Positions 25,301 to 39,300 of a stretch of 64,000 bases of DNA are shown in pieces. The first letter of the stretch is position 1; every line of letters begins with the position of its first letter. A program made the position numbers and the translations under genes. Source of the DNA: Himantopus leucocephalus (Eukaryota; Chordata; Aves; Charadriiformes; Recurvirostridae); the NCBI GenBank assembly GCA_003993805.1, contig RSEF01000014.1:806001-870000 (forward strand), written 5' to 3'. The notes under the pieces were generated by a model. It saw only the letters and a list, made by a program, of their open reading frames with translations. It was not told where the DNA came from and did no database searches.

Positions 25301-28300
25301 CCCCATCAGTACCATAATAGAAGAATAAAACTAATTGTCATCTGCCACCCACTGTTTGTAAAGCGGCTTCTCTTAAATAGTTCTTATGTATTGAGTTCAG
25401 CTGTCAAAAGGAGCTGCTTTTTTCATGGTCTGCAAAATGCATTTCAGTATGAACACAGCTCGATGCAAAGGTCACCCCATCAAAAATGTTTTCCCTTAGT
25501 AGTGAGTATAATGGCAAAAAAAGGCATTTTGCAGACTATTCTTACCATTTTACTTGATATTTCTTAAATGGTAGACAGCTGGAGATTAAATTCCCTTTGA
25601 TGGGCAGGATTTGAGGGAGAATGTTTTGCAGTGTATTTTGGGTTTTCCCCCCTCTTCCATGCTGCGGTATGGGCTCTTTAATAGCTACTTATGACAGGTA
25701 GTATAAGCCATAAAAAAAGCAGGAGACAGAAGAAAATTACCTATTGTTTTTCAGATTGCTCTTGTTCCTTAGGATATTAGTATGTGTTTCTGCGTGTGTT
25801 AGTGTTTTAATCGTGCTTTGGTTCCTGGATGCTTAAATTACTCTCCCTGTCAGTGTTTCCATTTACTTGACACATTCCAAATATGAAAAGACTTCGGGAG
25901 CTAGCCTACAGAGCAAGGGAGACCACGATGACAGTAAATATTGCTACAGACAATAGGCAGAGGTCACACAGCAGCAACAGGGATGGTTCCTGCTAACACT
26001 TCCACAGGAGAGTCGGGGTAAAGTGGTTTGCAGTTATAATTTCAGGTGTACTCATGCAGGGGTGCCTGCTCTCTGTGTGTGCTCCCAGACCTTGCAACGT
26101 AAGCTGGTAGTGGCTGGGGGGAGAAAAGGTCTGACTGTCTTCTGCTAGGCAACTTCTGAAAGCAGGTGTTACATCTTCAGGGATATAACTTGCATGTTTC
26201 ACCCATGTTTTTACAACTTTGTTATGTTTTGGAGTTGTGGAGGGGAAGTTTGGAGAAGGCTTTACTCACCCAGAGAGGAAATGGTTTCTGCTGCTGTGCT
26301 GCCTGGACTAGCCCATGGCAACTCTTCCCCAAAGGACTGTGTGCAGACAATGAAAACAGTGGCTCTGCATCAGCTCCTACCAAATACATGTCAAGTGATC
26401 TTCCAGCAATGGCAAAGGGAAGCTCAAGATAGTTGAGAAAGTAACTCCAGCTGTTCTCTCTTCCCTAGAAGGGACCTGTCTTTCAAAGAGACAGTCCTTA
26501 CAATTTCATCTGTAGTTCAATTGTGTGCATTGATTTAGGCCTCACTCTGCTTATGTGCACAGAACTCCTAAAGAAAACAAAAACCAAAAAGCAAGCACAA
26601 ATGGTGCTAAGCCTTGAGATTTAAGACCTGCCGTTAAAGGCAATCATCAGGAGAAGTTCATATTGTAACCATGGTTGGTGATCAAGTTGCCCTTGAAGAG
26701 TCAGTGGCAGTGGTAGGTCACCCTCAACAGACAAGAGGTTGGACTGCCTTGAGGATAGATGAGTGGTGTCAATCTGCAGGGAAAACTGGGGCTTGCCTCA
26801 ATGAAAGTAATATAGTGTCACAGTAGTGCCCTTGTATGGTGGCATGGGCAGACCCTGTCTGCCCAACAACAATTTGGAGATCTTAAACATCAGTCTTCCA
26901 CTGGGGACCTGGACACAAATTGAACTTGAAGTGTCTAAATCATGAAGCCTGGGCTGTTACTGTTTGATCTGATAGTGAGTAGCAGTAACGGATGGAAATT
27001 TCTGTTGGACCAGCTTCTGAGACAGCAAGGGATGGCAGCGATAATGTGGACCACACCTTACCTGCAGGGCGATGCTATCCGGTGAGCCTTGAAGAACTTC
27101 TTTGGTGATAGGAGTGTTGCTTTTTCTCAGCCACCCATCAGAACAGAAAACTTCCAAGTGTCTCCAGGCCTTATTCTTCTCTTAAATGTTAGATTTCTCT
27201 TTTTTAAAGGGCAACTGTACCACATGTAAAAGATTTTAGTTCCAAGTGTGCTCTGAATGCAGCAGAACCTGTTTTGTTCTGATGTGCGAGCAAAAACGTG
27301 TTGACATGGACCGACGTCGAAGCCCCAGGCTGAACTAACTAGCTTGGAATTAGGCAGACGATGTTTTGCAAGGGTGTTCCAGACAGGGAAAACCACACGC
27401 TCTGGTCTCTTCTTGCTTCTATGCTGCTGTGTAGTCCAGAGGGCTCCTTTGTTTTAAGTTGTGCTGTTCATGGCTGAGTAACAGGGGTGAAGGAGTCCTT
27501 CCTTTGTCTCTGGGCCCCTCTGTGGGTGACAGTGCCACGAGGTGGCAGTGGCCACCAATAATATCTGGCCAGAAGCACAAGGTCCAGGCAGTGAATTTGT
27601 CCAGCTCTTTGCTCTCCGCTGCAAGGGTGGGAGTGCAATCCAGTCCCTAAATGGCAGCCAAAGCACTGCTCTGGCTTACATTTGTCCGTCCTTTGACTTT
27701 CAAGTAGACCCGAATTCCCATTTCTCCATGCCCATGTTGTCTGAGCACCTTAATAAAGTCACGATGAGAGATGACCTAATTTCTGATGAACTGTGTATTG
27801 CTTTACTGTGTGCACACTTCCAGAGACTTACTGCCTCTGGAGGGCTTGCTCCTATTCAGGTTGCACCTTCCCTGCAGGATTATCTTGGGTGTTTTGTGTA
27901 ATGGTGGTTCTGTCTCTTTTCCTAGATATTCAATTTTTGGCTGACATTTTGCTCTTCTAAGCCTGGGTTATCTGGGATAGACAGCAGGAATTGCAGCATG
28001 AATAAAAGCTAAATCACTTGTGTGATCATGGCTCCACTGCCTTCTCACAGGTTTCTGTGTTTGAAGAGGCAGAGAAGTTTTCCTGCAGTTTGGTCGGACA
28101 GACTTTTAGAGATGGCTGACCTTGAGGCTTTGTAGTAAACCAAGGGATATATCTGTTAATCTTGGTGCTGCATATCTGCAGGAATTTGCAACACCACAAA
28201 AAGTCCAGAAGTGCTGGTAGGCCTTTGCGGTGTGCCTGAATTGCCTCGCTAATCCTGGGAAATCTGCCTTCCTGGCCTGGAGGAGCTGGCCTGTGCCCAA

Positions 28301-31040
28301 ACCTGCCTGCTGTAAAGGAAAGGCCATTTACATCATGGTAGGGTCTGTAAGCTTGGCTAGTTTAAGAACCAAACCAGAGGCAGGTAGACATGTCTTTGTC
28401 ATCAGATGATGGCTTTTTGCTGTCTTTGGTGTAAACAGTGTAAAGCAAGAACCATGAATGCATGGTAGACATGTGAAATGGCTGATAAATGGGAATAAAC
28501 ATAGGAAAGACGGGATGGCTTTTGCCTTCTGCAGTCATGTCACTGAATAATCTGAGGGCAGGCCAGGAGGATGGAAAGAAGGCAGGAATCACCTCTATTC
28601 TGTTTTTCTGCTGATAAATCAAGCATGACAGCACAAAACTTAATAAAGCACTGTGACATTTTAGGTAGAACATTGTACACAGGTGAAATGTGCTGCCTAC
28701 TCGTGATGGAAACTTTCCAACATGGGACTCCATTGCTGTCACGTCATTGGCGCTGGTAGATAACATGTGCCATAGATTTCTGTAGGCCAAACGTTAAAAC
28801 CTCTCATTTCAGGTTCTTTTCTGTAAAAAGGATTTTGCTTCACCCAGCAGGGGTGATGTGAGGATATGTTTGTTGATATTCTTGGGGTCCTCATCTATTT
28901 TTGGGAGAGCGTTGTGAAAGTGCTTGAATGGGAAGTTCTTTCTGTCAAAGCATACCCATAATTAAACCGGTCTGTTTATTCATGAGTTCAGGCAGGCTTA
29001 TTATTGTTTTTTCTAACCTTGATCTAACAAATTGTGCAATGTGGTCTGCCACACATCTGCTGTTCGGTGCATGCTGGGGAGGGTGGACACCTGGTGTCAG
29101 TGGAGGGAGAGTAGTGGAGTGGAAACAGTGGCCTCACTGGGAATTTCCTTTGAAGATAAAACCCTTGCCTGGCTATTTGTGAAATGTTTCTTTTGAAGCA
29201 GCAGCATGGGTAGTTTTTTTCCAAGCAGGAGACATTATAAAAGCAAATAACTGCAAGTTGGCCAAGTGCTTAATGAAGATCTGTGAGTTGTGACAGGTGA
29301 ACTCATGTGGCAGCAACACTGGCTGCATTGCTATGTCACACGCTGGTAGTTGCTTTTCGGAGACACATTTGTACAGTGTACCTGGTGTACGTGTTGCTCC
29401 TCCTCAGTGTAAGATGCAGGCTGTTTCTGTCACGTTGTCTTGTGGGTCAGATGATAGGAAAATTACACACGTAGTCATGTGCGAGGACCATGACTGGTTC
29501 TGCTTTCCTGAAGCTGGGGGGAGAAAGGGGAATATCCCCTTGTGGACAGAGTTTGGTAGGAAGGGGAAGCAACCTGCTGGAGAGGGGTAGATGCCTGAGC
29601 ACTGCATCTGCCAGCGTGGACACTTGAGTCTTTGCAATACATAAATCACGGAAAATGTGTGTGCTTTTCTCATTGTGTCAAAGCCAGAAAGCCCTGACCC
29701 AGCTGGAGGAAAATAACAATTTGAACAGAGATCTCATCAAGCAAGATGTTCCAGCTCGTTAGAAAACAACCTACTGTATGCTTGAAAGGCGCCTGCAATG
29801 CATAAAAAGAAATGGCTTGCTCTTGCACTGGAAAATCTGAAGTAGAATAGGCAGATATGACCTCATCTCTTCGTGCTGGAAAATTACTGCCACTTAACTT
29901 GGTGTTCTTGCCATCTTAAAGTGGTTACTGGGGAGTCAGTGACTTGGGAGCAAGTGTAAATGTGGCTCAGTTGCTTATCAAGTTGGAGCAAAGTCTCTTG
30001 GTTGGAAGTATGTATAATGAATGGAAAGGCGAATGAACAAGCAATATTGTCTGGCTTTTTAACTGGCCTCTTCCAGGTGGCTGGAAGGCTTGGGAGGGAA
30101 GAAATGAACGGTATTACCTGACCCTTGCATGGAAGGCAACTATGGTCTTGCTATTCACAGTACAGACTTCTGGTCTGGTGTCCCACCATTTCATTTGGGA
30201 AGTGCGGTCTCAGTGATAGGCGCTGCCACAGCATTTAGGAAAATGAGCCAGTTCCACGGTGCAGGCACAGTGTACTGTTTGGGGATGATCTTAGTGGGCT
30301 AGTGATAGATGGCACAGATGGCTGTATCAATCTGTTCTCTCCTCATGCCAGTTCAGAGTACTGGGCTTTTGCTGTGATTGCAGAGCTGGGGGGACCCTGT
30401 CAGGCAGACTTGGAGGTGAGGTCCGATTGCAGGCTGTGTGCTTCTGGGAGGGAGGATTATCTTTCTGTGGTGGGCTGCCATGTTAGGGGTCTTTTGACTA
30501 GAATATGGGCGTTGGGAGATGACTCTTTTACGAGCAAAAGATAGTTAAGCCCAGCATCTCTGGTACTGCTGCCATTTCCAGAGAGTGCACCTACAGAAAG
30601 AGAAGTTCCTAAGAGAAGGAAAGAGTGGTGACAGTGGCTGGAGGCATATGCAATCTGTGTGACTAATTGCTGTGTGTTTCACTCACAAGTGGTTTAATAT
30701 ACCTTTTTCTTTAGCAAATTCCATAGTTCTGAAAAAGTAAACAGTGTCTCTTTCTGAATATAAGAGCTCAGGATCTCTGAGCCTGGTGCGGTCTGGAGGT
30801 TCCCAGGTTCCTGTAGGCCCTGCCAGGGGAGTGGGAGCCAAGCCCTGGCTAGGGAAGGACCTCCTTGGCTTCAGGCTCTTGTGTCACAGCAGGACATATG
30901 TAAGCCAAAGGCCCTTAGCCTTGAGGCAGGCCATGTGGGGTGGGACCACTGCAATATGTCTATTTGGCATGCTTGGATGTGTAGGGATAGTCGAAGCAGA
31001 TTAAAGTGTATTACACAGCAGTGATATACTTCCCAGTGGG
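22400..31040. other. Non-coding interval with a GC-rich block, no gene recognised
   Basis: No protein family, RNA gene or obvious repeat was recognised. The sub-block 23,560-24,850 is notably G+C-rich and carries overlapping open frames of up to about 177 codons on both strands, but its CpG density is much lower than in the RPS15A island. A pyrimidine-rich run occurs near 24,940-24,990, a short AACATATTTA tandem near 25,079-25,107, and a GT-rich microsatellite-like tract near 25,157-25,180. Confidence 0.5.
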
Positions 31041-31046
31041 GAAGTC

Positions 31047-31480
31047 TGCCACTTCCCCAGGGAAGCTATTACAATGGTTTAATTACTCTCAGTGCTGGGA
31101 AACAAGCTTTTATTTCAAAGCTGAATTTGTTTGACTTCAGTTTCTGCCCATTGGGTCCTATTTTGATGAGGCTTACTCTTGGCTAGCTCTTCCATGTGCA
31201 AGTACCTGTGAGTATCACTTGAGTTGTCCCTTTGTTTTATTCAGACACATTAAATTCCTTAAGTCTGTCTGTGCAGGAATTGTTCTCCAGGCCCTGGTTT
31301 TCTTTCAGCTCTCATTTAAACTCATTTCTGTGTCTTCCCAGTCTCTGAAAGTTGACTTTTTGGTCTGGATGCGGCTCTCCTATGGACTTCTCAGGCCGAC
31401 ATACAAAGTTAAAGTCTCTCTCATGCTGTCTGGCTCTTCAGTCATGCAAGAATGGCATCAGCACTGCAGAGATGATTACT
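31047..31480 (-). mobile_element. Ancient CR1 LINE remnant (antisense)
   Basis: The + strand carries the antisense of an old CR1 LINE in recognisable order: ACAATGGTTTAATTACTCTC (31071-31090), then CAGTGCTGGGAAA, then TGAATTTGT (31122-31130), then CTTCAGTTTCTGCCCATTGG (31135-31154), then a 'taagtctgtctgtg' segment near 31,260. This is the familiar antisense series of amniote CR1 elements (reverse-transcriptase end and 3' region). Divergence is strong and no open frame is left. An uninterrupted open stretch at 31,219-31,491 on the + strand is a product of the repeat, not a gene. Confidence 0.75.
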
Positions 31481-33286
31481 TTCTTCTCTGAATCCTTATT
31501 TTCTGTCTAGTAAACACAACGTTGCCTTTTTGGTTCCCAAATCTACAGCCTTGCATTATATTCTGCAGCAGTAATCCAATAAAGCCCGTGCTCATCTCTG
31601 CAGACAGTGCAGGAGGTCTGGTTGGGAGCTGGGGCTATGTGAGACTTGTGGGTATTGGCACAGCCTGACAGGTTGCTGTTTTCTACCAGGTTCATTGTCT
31701 GTGTGTTACTAGCACTCATGGAAATGGGAAAGTTCTCCCTATCACCTTCATTTCACAACAAATTGCTTTGCAACTTAATTGATGTTTGTCAACATTAGAA
31801 AATTTCTTCAGGCTTGTCTAGGTTTCAGCAGTGGGGAAACAGGACCCGCTCTCGCTACTTCTGTTGGGGTTTTGCTATCAAGGGAAAGGTGGAGAAGGGA
31901 ATGTGGAGGGGAAGCTGAGTCTGATACCCACCATGAAGGCATTAGGGTACTACTGAGATGGGTTGTTTCAGGTGTATGGGCTTTATAGGCAGTTGCAGAG
32001 AGGAGCTACCGAATGTGATTCAAAGCAACCATCTGCTGTGGGCAGGCTGTGCTGCTGTCCAGAAGAGCCATCTCTGTTTATGATGAATATTTTCCTTTTC
32101 TATGAACTCCCTCTTATTTGGCCAGTTACCACAAGAATTGGTTAACACCTTGAAAACTCTCAGAAAGTAGGTAATGTTGCAGGGAGTTGATGTTTTATTA
32201 AAGGTTAAATTAATATGTCTGCCCCCCTGTGCAGTGTAACCCACACAAGCAAAATCTGGGAGGACCAGAGAAGGCCAGTTACCACCTGTGAGACCCAGTT
32301 TGCACATCAGAATAGTAAATGCCTGACAGTAATGAAACAGTGCTGGAATGAATAACAGGCCTTGTTCTTCCCACCTGTTCTATGTCTCTACCGTCTGCAG
32401 TGTTTGAGTCTCAACTAAAACTGCTGGGATTTCAATGGAGTGCTTGGGCATATGCTTAGTTTCTAATCTCTCAGATTTAGGAGGGTCTGAAATGTGCATT
32501 AAATACTTTGGTGAATGGAGATCTTTTCTCAGAAAAGCAAAGTACAGAAATCCGAACCACAAAGCAGGGTATCTTTTCTTTTTTATTGAAGAGTTTATGT
32601 TTTTCTGTTTAAAGGCAAATATTTCTCCTTGACACCCCGCTTGAGGAAAAATAAGGTGATTGCTCCTCGTGGCTATGCTGGTTTCCTCATTTGAGGCTGC
32701 TGCTATAAAGGCAGTCAGTTTAGGAAAAAAAAATGGCAGATGGTTGGGCGGAGTTGGGATGTTAAACGTTGCAGAGAGCATGGAAACCCTGTGTCAGCCC
32801 AGAGCTTGTAAAGGGAAAACCATCACTTGGCAGAGACAGCTTAATAGGCTTGTAAAATCTGGCACCATCAAAACCATGATTTGGGTTCTATCAAAGCATG
32901 GCAGGGGAGCCTTGAGAAATGACAGCTGTATTATCTGTCTTCAGATCATTCTGAGAGCAACATCAGGAGCAGGCTGGAAACAGTTCAGCAAATAATTTCA
33001 TATTGAGGGTTTGCTGGGGGCAGAAATGTATAGGGAAAATTGAAATGAAAGAATTAATAACAATATCAATAACCTTCCTACCGCAGCTATCAAGCGTGAC
33101 ATGAAAATGACTTGAAAGTTGTCATCTACTGCGTATTTTATTCCCATCAGGAAGATTTCAGGGATGAGAGAAGAATCCAAACAAGGCAATTAGAAGACTG
33201 GAACGTGTTGGGGAAAGGAGTGGTGTGTAGGGGAATGGCTGGTGTGTAGAACCTTTCAATGCAATTTTCCCTGCCATACAAAGGCT

Positions 33287-33375
33287 GGGCCAAATTCTGA
33301 TACAGTGGAGCAAATATTGGAGCGAGCAGATTTATGGAGTGACACCAGTGATTGCAGAGTCAGCTGGTGTGCACA
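33287..33375 (+). repeat. Dispersed GGGCCAAATTCT-headed element, copy 1
   Basis: It starts GGGCCAAATTCTGATA and continues with 'agatttatggagtgacaccagtg'-like sequence. This resembles the palindromic 'gggcctgattct...tacaccagtgtaaatc' sequence common in turtle and bird introns, which I take to be an old non-autonomous DNA element. The family name is not certain. Confidence 0.4.
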
Positions 33376-36300
33376 AGGGTGGTCTATGCAAGGTGCTGAT
33401 CGTTGCAGCAAAAGACACAATGCAGCTCTTCCTAGAAGTGTATCCTAGAGGCAGAAGACTAGGGTTTCTCAGTCACCACCAGAACCTGTGAGTCTTTGAG
33501 TACGATTCAAGTTCACTGAAGTCATCGCCAAGATTTCCAGTACTTTTTCTGGGCTGTGGACCAATCCTGCTTAGTCCAGTCCAGTTAACGTGGGTGTAGG
33601 GGCTGGTAAAACGTCCTACTTTTTTTATATCAGCGTTTGTTGACTCTGAGCCATTTGTACTCATTTCTTTTTCTTCAAGATGACTTGACTCACAGCCAGA
33701 AGTTCACTGTACTTTTCTCAGGCTTTGGGACTCTGGGCCCAAACTGGAACTATCCATAACTACTGGAAAAGAGAGTCCAGCACGTAGGTTAAACCACTTG
33801 TAAATGATGGCAAGGCTGAGGCAGCCAAGCTCTATTTCTGAAAGTGACTTAGTCACTTAAGAAATTAAACTGCACTGAAAATGTTCCCCTTCCTGAGGTC
33901 CAAATACTTTTCAGACATTACCTAAGCCATCAGGCTGTGATGGGACAGACAGGACAGACTACTGTGATCCCATTTGCCAGTTTCAGGTCATTAACGTGCA
34001 GGGGAGAAGGGACTCGATTTTCAGACTTTCCTGGACACAGCAAGTTTGTATTGCAGTTTATGTTCAAACTTAGCCTGCAAATCATTCGGCTTTGACATTG
34101 GTTTTTGACCTATATTTAGCTATATTTTTGCCACATAGCTGGCCAAACTTCCAGTGTTTCCAAGGTAAAAGGGAAGAAGTGAACCTAGCAGTCTCCATTT
34201 TCTGAATTAGCAATTGTATGTCTGAGAGCTTCAGAGTACTGATCAGAGAAGCTAGTGAAGAAGAGAAACCACTTGCCTGAATGCATGGTGAATGCTGAGG
34301 CACAAGCTCAGTTGCACGGGCTGAGAATACAGCAGTGTTTATATACAGAGGAGAAAAATGGTATGAGATGAGCAAGCTGGTAATTTTAAGAAGCTGGTCA
34401 TTGCTTTCTCTTTTGCTCTCAGAGCAGTCTGTCTGAAATTAATCGGTTGCTCCTTTGTAATGGAGTTAGATATAAAAAGGTTTATGCTTTCGGATGGAGC
34501 ACAGGCACTAAACTGCTACAGGAGACAGCCTGAGGTCTGCCAAGCAGCTGGAAGTGGCTGGGGAAGCAGGGAAACAGTTTGACAGCTGGAGTGAGGTTGG
34601 CCGCCCATCTGCAGCTCAGTCTCATGCTGCGCTAGTGACAGAACCATATGCTGTTCAGTCCCAAGCCTTGGTCCACATCGGGAAGCCTCTGATGTGTTGG
34701 TGCTCAGAGCTGTGATATAGACAGACAGTGGTCCCTGAAGTCAAAGAATATTTGTGCTGCTGGGGTCGCTTGTAGGGTGGCAACATGCCATTCTAAAGCA
34801 CAACAGGACTTTCTCCATGTCCATTCCTGTTCCTGTAAGCTTGGCACAGAAGGAGAAAATGCCTTTTCAAGGGAAAGAAGTCAGTGTATTCACTGGTCAT
34901 GGTGTTCGGTGGGTTTATTTGCCAAAATAACCTTTGTGTACCCAAAGTAAGAAAAGACCTCCGGGCACTGAATCTGCAATTCTAGGTCCTTTCTCCCTTT
35001 GAACATTTGCTTTTCTTCTGCAATATGTAGTTGGCTGGGAGTTATTCAAGGGTAGCTTCAAAAGATCAAAGTCAGATCCAGTCTTTATGTCATTCATGCC
35101 TTTGCCATTCAGTTTATGCAGATATTAATGAGGTGTGTTTTATATAGCCTGACATTCACATCTTCTGTTTACTCTAACGAGATTGTTCTGCTGTCCCTCT
35201 TGTTCTAATAAGCAACAGAGTCTCCAAGATCATGTTCTACAAAGATATTTTTCCACTTCAGGATTAGCAGGAGCAAAACTAGGAATGATAATTTTAACAG
35301 GCATAAAACATCAGGATCTTGCGTCTGATGCCTTCAAAGCAGTGCATTCTCCTCTGCTTCGCCTACTCTGTATTATCACAGGTTTCAGGCTAGCACACAT
35401 TTCTTGCCCTTTTATCTCTCTAATTGTTTTCACAAGTTCATTAATGATTTTGCAAAAGCTCTAGTGAAACTAAATGACATGCTCATAAACCTTTAAAGGA
35501 GAATATACCCGGCTGGTGATGGGAAAAGTCTCATTAGTCTTTTCAAATCGTCCCCAGCAGGTTTTTCTGCAGATTCAAACTTGTTAGGCGCATAAATATG
35601 CTTCTCTAATTCAATCGGCTCTGCTGATTGTGTGACAACTAAAGTTTCCTCTGCTTTTAAATAGCCAGTAAAATCACCTTTCTAAAGCAGATGTTCTGAG
35701 AGCCAGAACTGGGCTGAATTCTGAGTTGGTTGGTGTTTGGTTTTTATTTTTTATTTTTTTAATCTGTGGAATTTTGGGGTTACTGATGGCACCTATGCTT
35801 TGTTTCCAAGAAAATCCTGTGGTGGTGCTTTGGAAAATCACTGGGTTTCTCTCTGAGCTGTGAATATTGAGGTGATGATGATATAGCATCTGCAATATGT
35901 CTTCAGGCCAAGGCTTAAGATGGTGTGGGAGTTTTGCTGGGACAAGGACTAAATTCTGCAGGATAAATCACAAAGTGATAAGCAAGCTCCTTTGTGGTCT
36001 CTACAGACAATACGTTCTGACACGTGTGCGGGGAAGAGAGGAGAGCTGGGTACAAATGAAGGCAGCTTCAGCATCTGTAGGAAAATGTGCAATATGTCCC
36101 ATGGGAGATAGTCCAAACCTCGGTGAGCCGTGCTGGCGTCATGCCTGACCCCAGCGAGGAGGTTAAAGAAATTGGTCTTTCGCAGTGGTTCTGTTCAACA
36201 GTGCTTTGGGCATGAAGCAGTGGTGGGAGGGAGAGCCTGATAGCACAGCAGGACATGGGGGCAAGTGCGGAGGGCTGGCCTCAATGCCAAAGCAGCCACG

Positions 36301-39300
36301 GTAGGAGGAGGAGGGCTGGAGGCTAAGTGGGGCGGGTGTTCAGGTGTGGAGGAGCTGAGCGGAACTGAGACCAGAAGGCTCACCACTTCTGCAAAGTGCA
36401 GGGGACATCCTGAACTGCTAAAGCAGCACGTTTCCACCCCCCTCATCTCAAAGCTGTTTTTTCTATGCTGAGATGAAGAATGAAAATGATTTTCCAAGTC
36501 TTAAGAGTGCTTTCCTTTGAGCTCATCTAGATGGGGATATTTCTACCACACAAACCTTAATTGAAGTATTTGATTTCACTTTTGTATGTGAAGTTAATTT
36601 ATGTGGCACAATTAAAATACATTTTATTTATACAATAGGAACTTAGAACTGGAGTAGGTGATTAAAACAACTGAACAGCCTCTTGTGAAATTTTAAATTT
36701 GCTAAAAGCATAATGATCCTTTGACATGATATTCTGGTTGAGAGTTTTTGAAAGTAACTTTAAATATAAGGGTGCGTTTTAGATAAATACTTACCATGCA
36801 AGCTCTATTTTATGCCTGACACTAGAGATCTTCAAAGAGTTTTAATTGGACTAGGTAGGGGATACTAATATTATGTTTTGGGCCTTATTGCTCAAAGTTG
36901 CCTGAAAGAAGTTGAGCTGTCTGGTACTGTTACTTCAAAGGGGTGAAAAAACCTTTCTGGCTGTGTTCATTGTGTGTTGTCACCTCTCCATGTAAAGCTA
37001 CTCAGCACCAAACTGCCATTCTCACATTAGAAAGTGAGTAGTCCTCTGTGACACAGAGAAAAACAAACCGCTTTCCCCAAGGAAGCAAAATAAACATATC
37101 CAAACTCAAAACTAGAAACCAAACTGCATCGAATTGGGTTTGCTTCTCTACCAGTGTCCGACAACTCACTGTATGGTGTGCTCAGGGTATAGCAGAGACC
37201 TGAGACATCCCTTTTATGTAGCAGTAAGCACAACTGTTATGTACTTGTCTTGAACAGGCCTCTCTTGGAAAGGGAATTCAGCTGTAACTCTATTTTTAAG
37301 GCCTTGCTTTGTTTAAGACTTTGCTGAAGTTGTAAACGGCTATTCTTGGTTTTTATAACTGACAGCTGTCATAACCTACACTTTCGCACAGTGCTGGGTG
37401 GACCACAGTAAAGTGCAACCGTCAGCCCTGGCTAGCCCAGAAAACAAGATGCACATCTGCTGACATTTAACCTTGACTCTACTGCAAAGAGCAAAGCCCT
37501 TCCCGGGGTTAATTGCTCAGCTGAAATGTCTCGGGCTGGATGCTGCACGTGTCGGACCCTCCTGACCACAGCAAGCGCTTGCTGGGCACGGCCAGGGGCC
37601 TTTGACGGCCTGCACACCTAACCGCAGTCTCTGCAACTTCTGCAGGGTGGCGGGAGCAGAAAGCTGGGCAAGCTGTGCTCTGAACAGAGCTGGGGATCCT
37701 CCTCCTCCCCAGGGCCCATCTGTGCCGCTTTCACCATCCGTCCTGCTCCCCGCTGCTGCTCCGAGAGGGACAGATAGCTATGGCTCAGGCTTGCACATCC
37801 CTGCGTTAGTTTTACTAGCTGGGTGGTCTCCGATTGCTTTATGGTTTCTCTGGGATCAGAGATTGAGAGCTCAATATTTTGCAGAAAGAGACGTCACAGA
37901 GAAGTGCTGGTTTCTGCAAGCGTCCCAAACTGGGTTTTGTTGGGGACCATCTGAAATTGCAGAAGCAAGATTCTAAGTTACCCTTTTAAATTACGTTTGG
38001 CAAATCTGCTTGATAAAGCATTTAGGATAAAGTCCTCAAAGTCTGTTGTTGTTGCTCTTTGTTTGTTTGTGAAAATGTTCACATCTTGACCTGACTTCTT
38101 GGGATTAATGGGGGAAAGGCAAACCTCTTTTTTCCTTTTTCTCCTCCCCCCCCAGACAAAATAAAAAAATATTTTCCACGCAGTTCTTTTGAGCCCTCAT
38201 TATCTGAAAGTCACAAATGTCCAGTCTTTCATCACTTTGACTATTTTAGTAACTTTTTACGTGCCTATCTTTGATTTATTGTTCTCAGTTTCTAGAACAG
38301 AGCAAATTTCTCCTTTGTACAATGTAGTTGTGCTGCTGCGTTACTGTGTGCAAAGCATTCTGAAATCTTTGCATAGGAGGTACAGTTCAGTGGAAAGTCC
38401 TTCCGTTACACATGAGAAAATAATTTGCGATTAATTAAGTTATTGGATGAATTCCTCCTTTGTTCTGTCTGAAAATGGCCTGTGAGCAGATTGCTAAATT
38501 CTCAAACGATTCATTACAAAAAATTGTTTGTGAGTTTTTTCCCTAAATAATTCCTGGTTTGACTAGAACAAACAGTTCACAATGTGTAAGTGGAATTCAT
38601 AATTTCATAGTTTCTTGAGTGTCTAATATGCGGAGAGATGTTCCCCATTCAATGTGAAGGGCAGGTAGCACAAGACATGACTCAAAACTCGCTTTTGATC
38701 TGTGCTTTAGTACTGAGATGTTGGACTGTGACCTGAGTTTTCATTGTCTTGAGGGAGTGAGCCCAAAGAATGGAGGGTGGGTGGGTTAAACCTCGCTTTC
38801 AGGTGGATATTTGCAAAGGGGAGGTGTCTGTGTGCAAAAGATGCTGTGTGCTGGGATTTTAGCGGGGGTGGGATTCGCCCTTGTAAAGAGATAAATTTAA
38901 AACTCCCAGATATGCTAAGTGGGAGGAAAAATAATATGGACAATTCTTTGGTGGAGGAGGGAGAGGGAAGCAAGTGAAACTGTGCTGCGTGGCTGGGATC
39001 TGAGGTATAAGCTCAGCCCATAGATGGGGAGCTGGACACGAGGACGGGAAGCCAGGACAGACTGGCCACATTGCTTGCGTCTGATGGTGCTGGTAGTGGT
39101 TGTGTGGTGGAGTGCTTGATTGCCAAATCATGACCCAGCCTGTCTGGCTAGTAAGTATTACAGGAGCTGAAAAAATGAACGAGAGCATAACAGAAAATGT
39201 CACCGACTGTGCCAGCAACTGAAAAGGGCTGGACTCAGCGGTGTGACACTGGCAGCCCTTTCCGTCACTGCTGCAGCCACAATTGCTCCATGCTCCTTGC

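Noticed and set aside
28362..28790. 142-codon minus-strand open frame
   Set aside because: Random-looking residue mix (many Trp, Cys, Phe and His), no recognisable family and no supporting signals.
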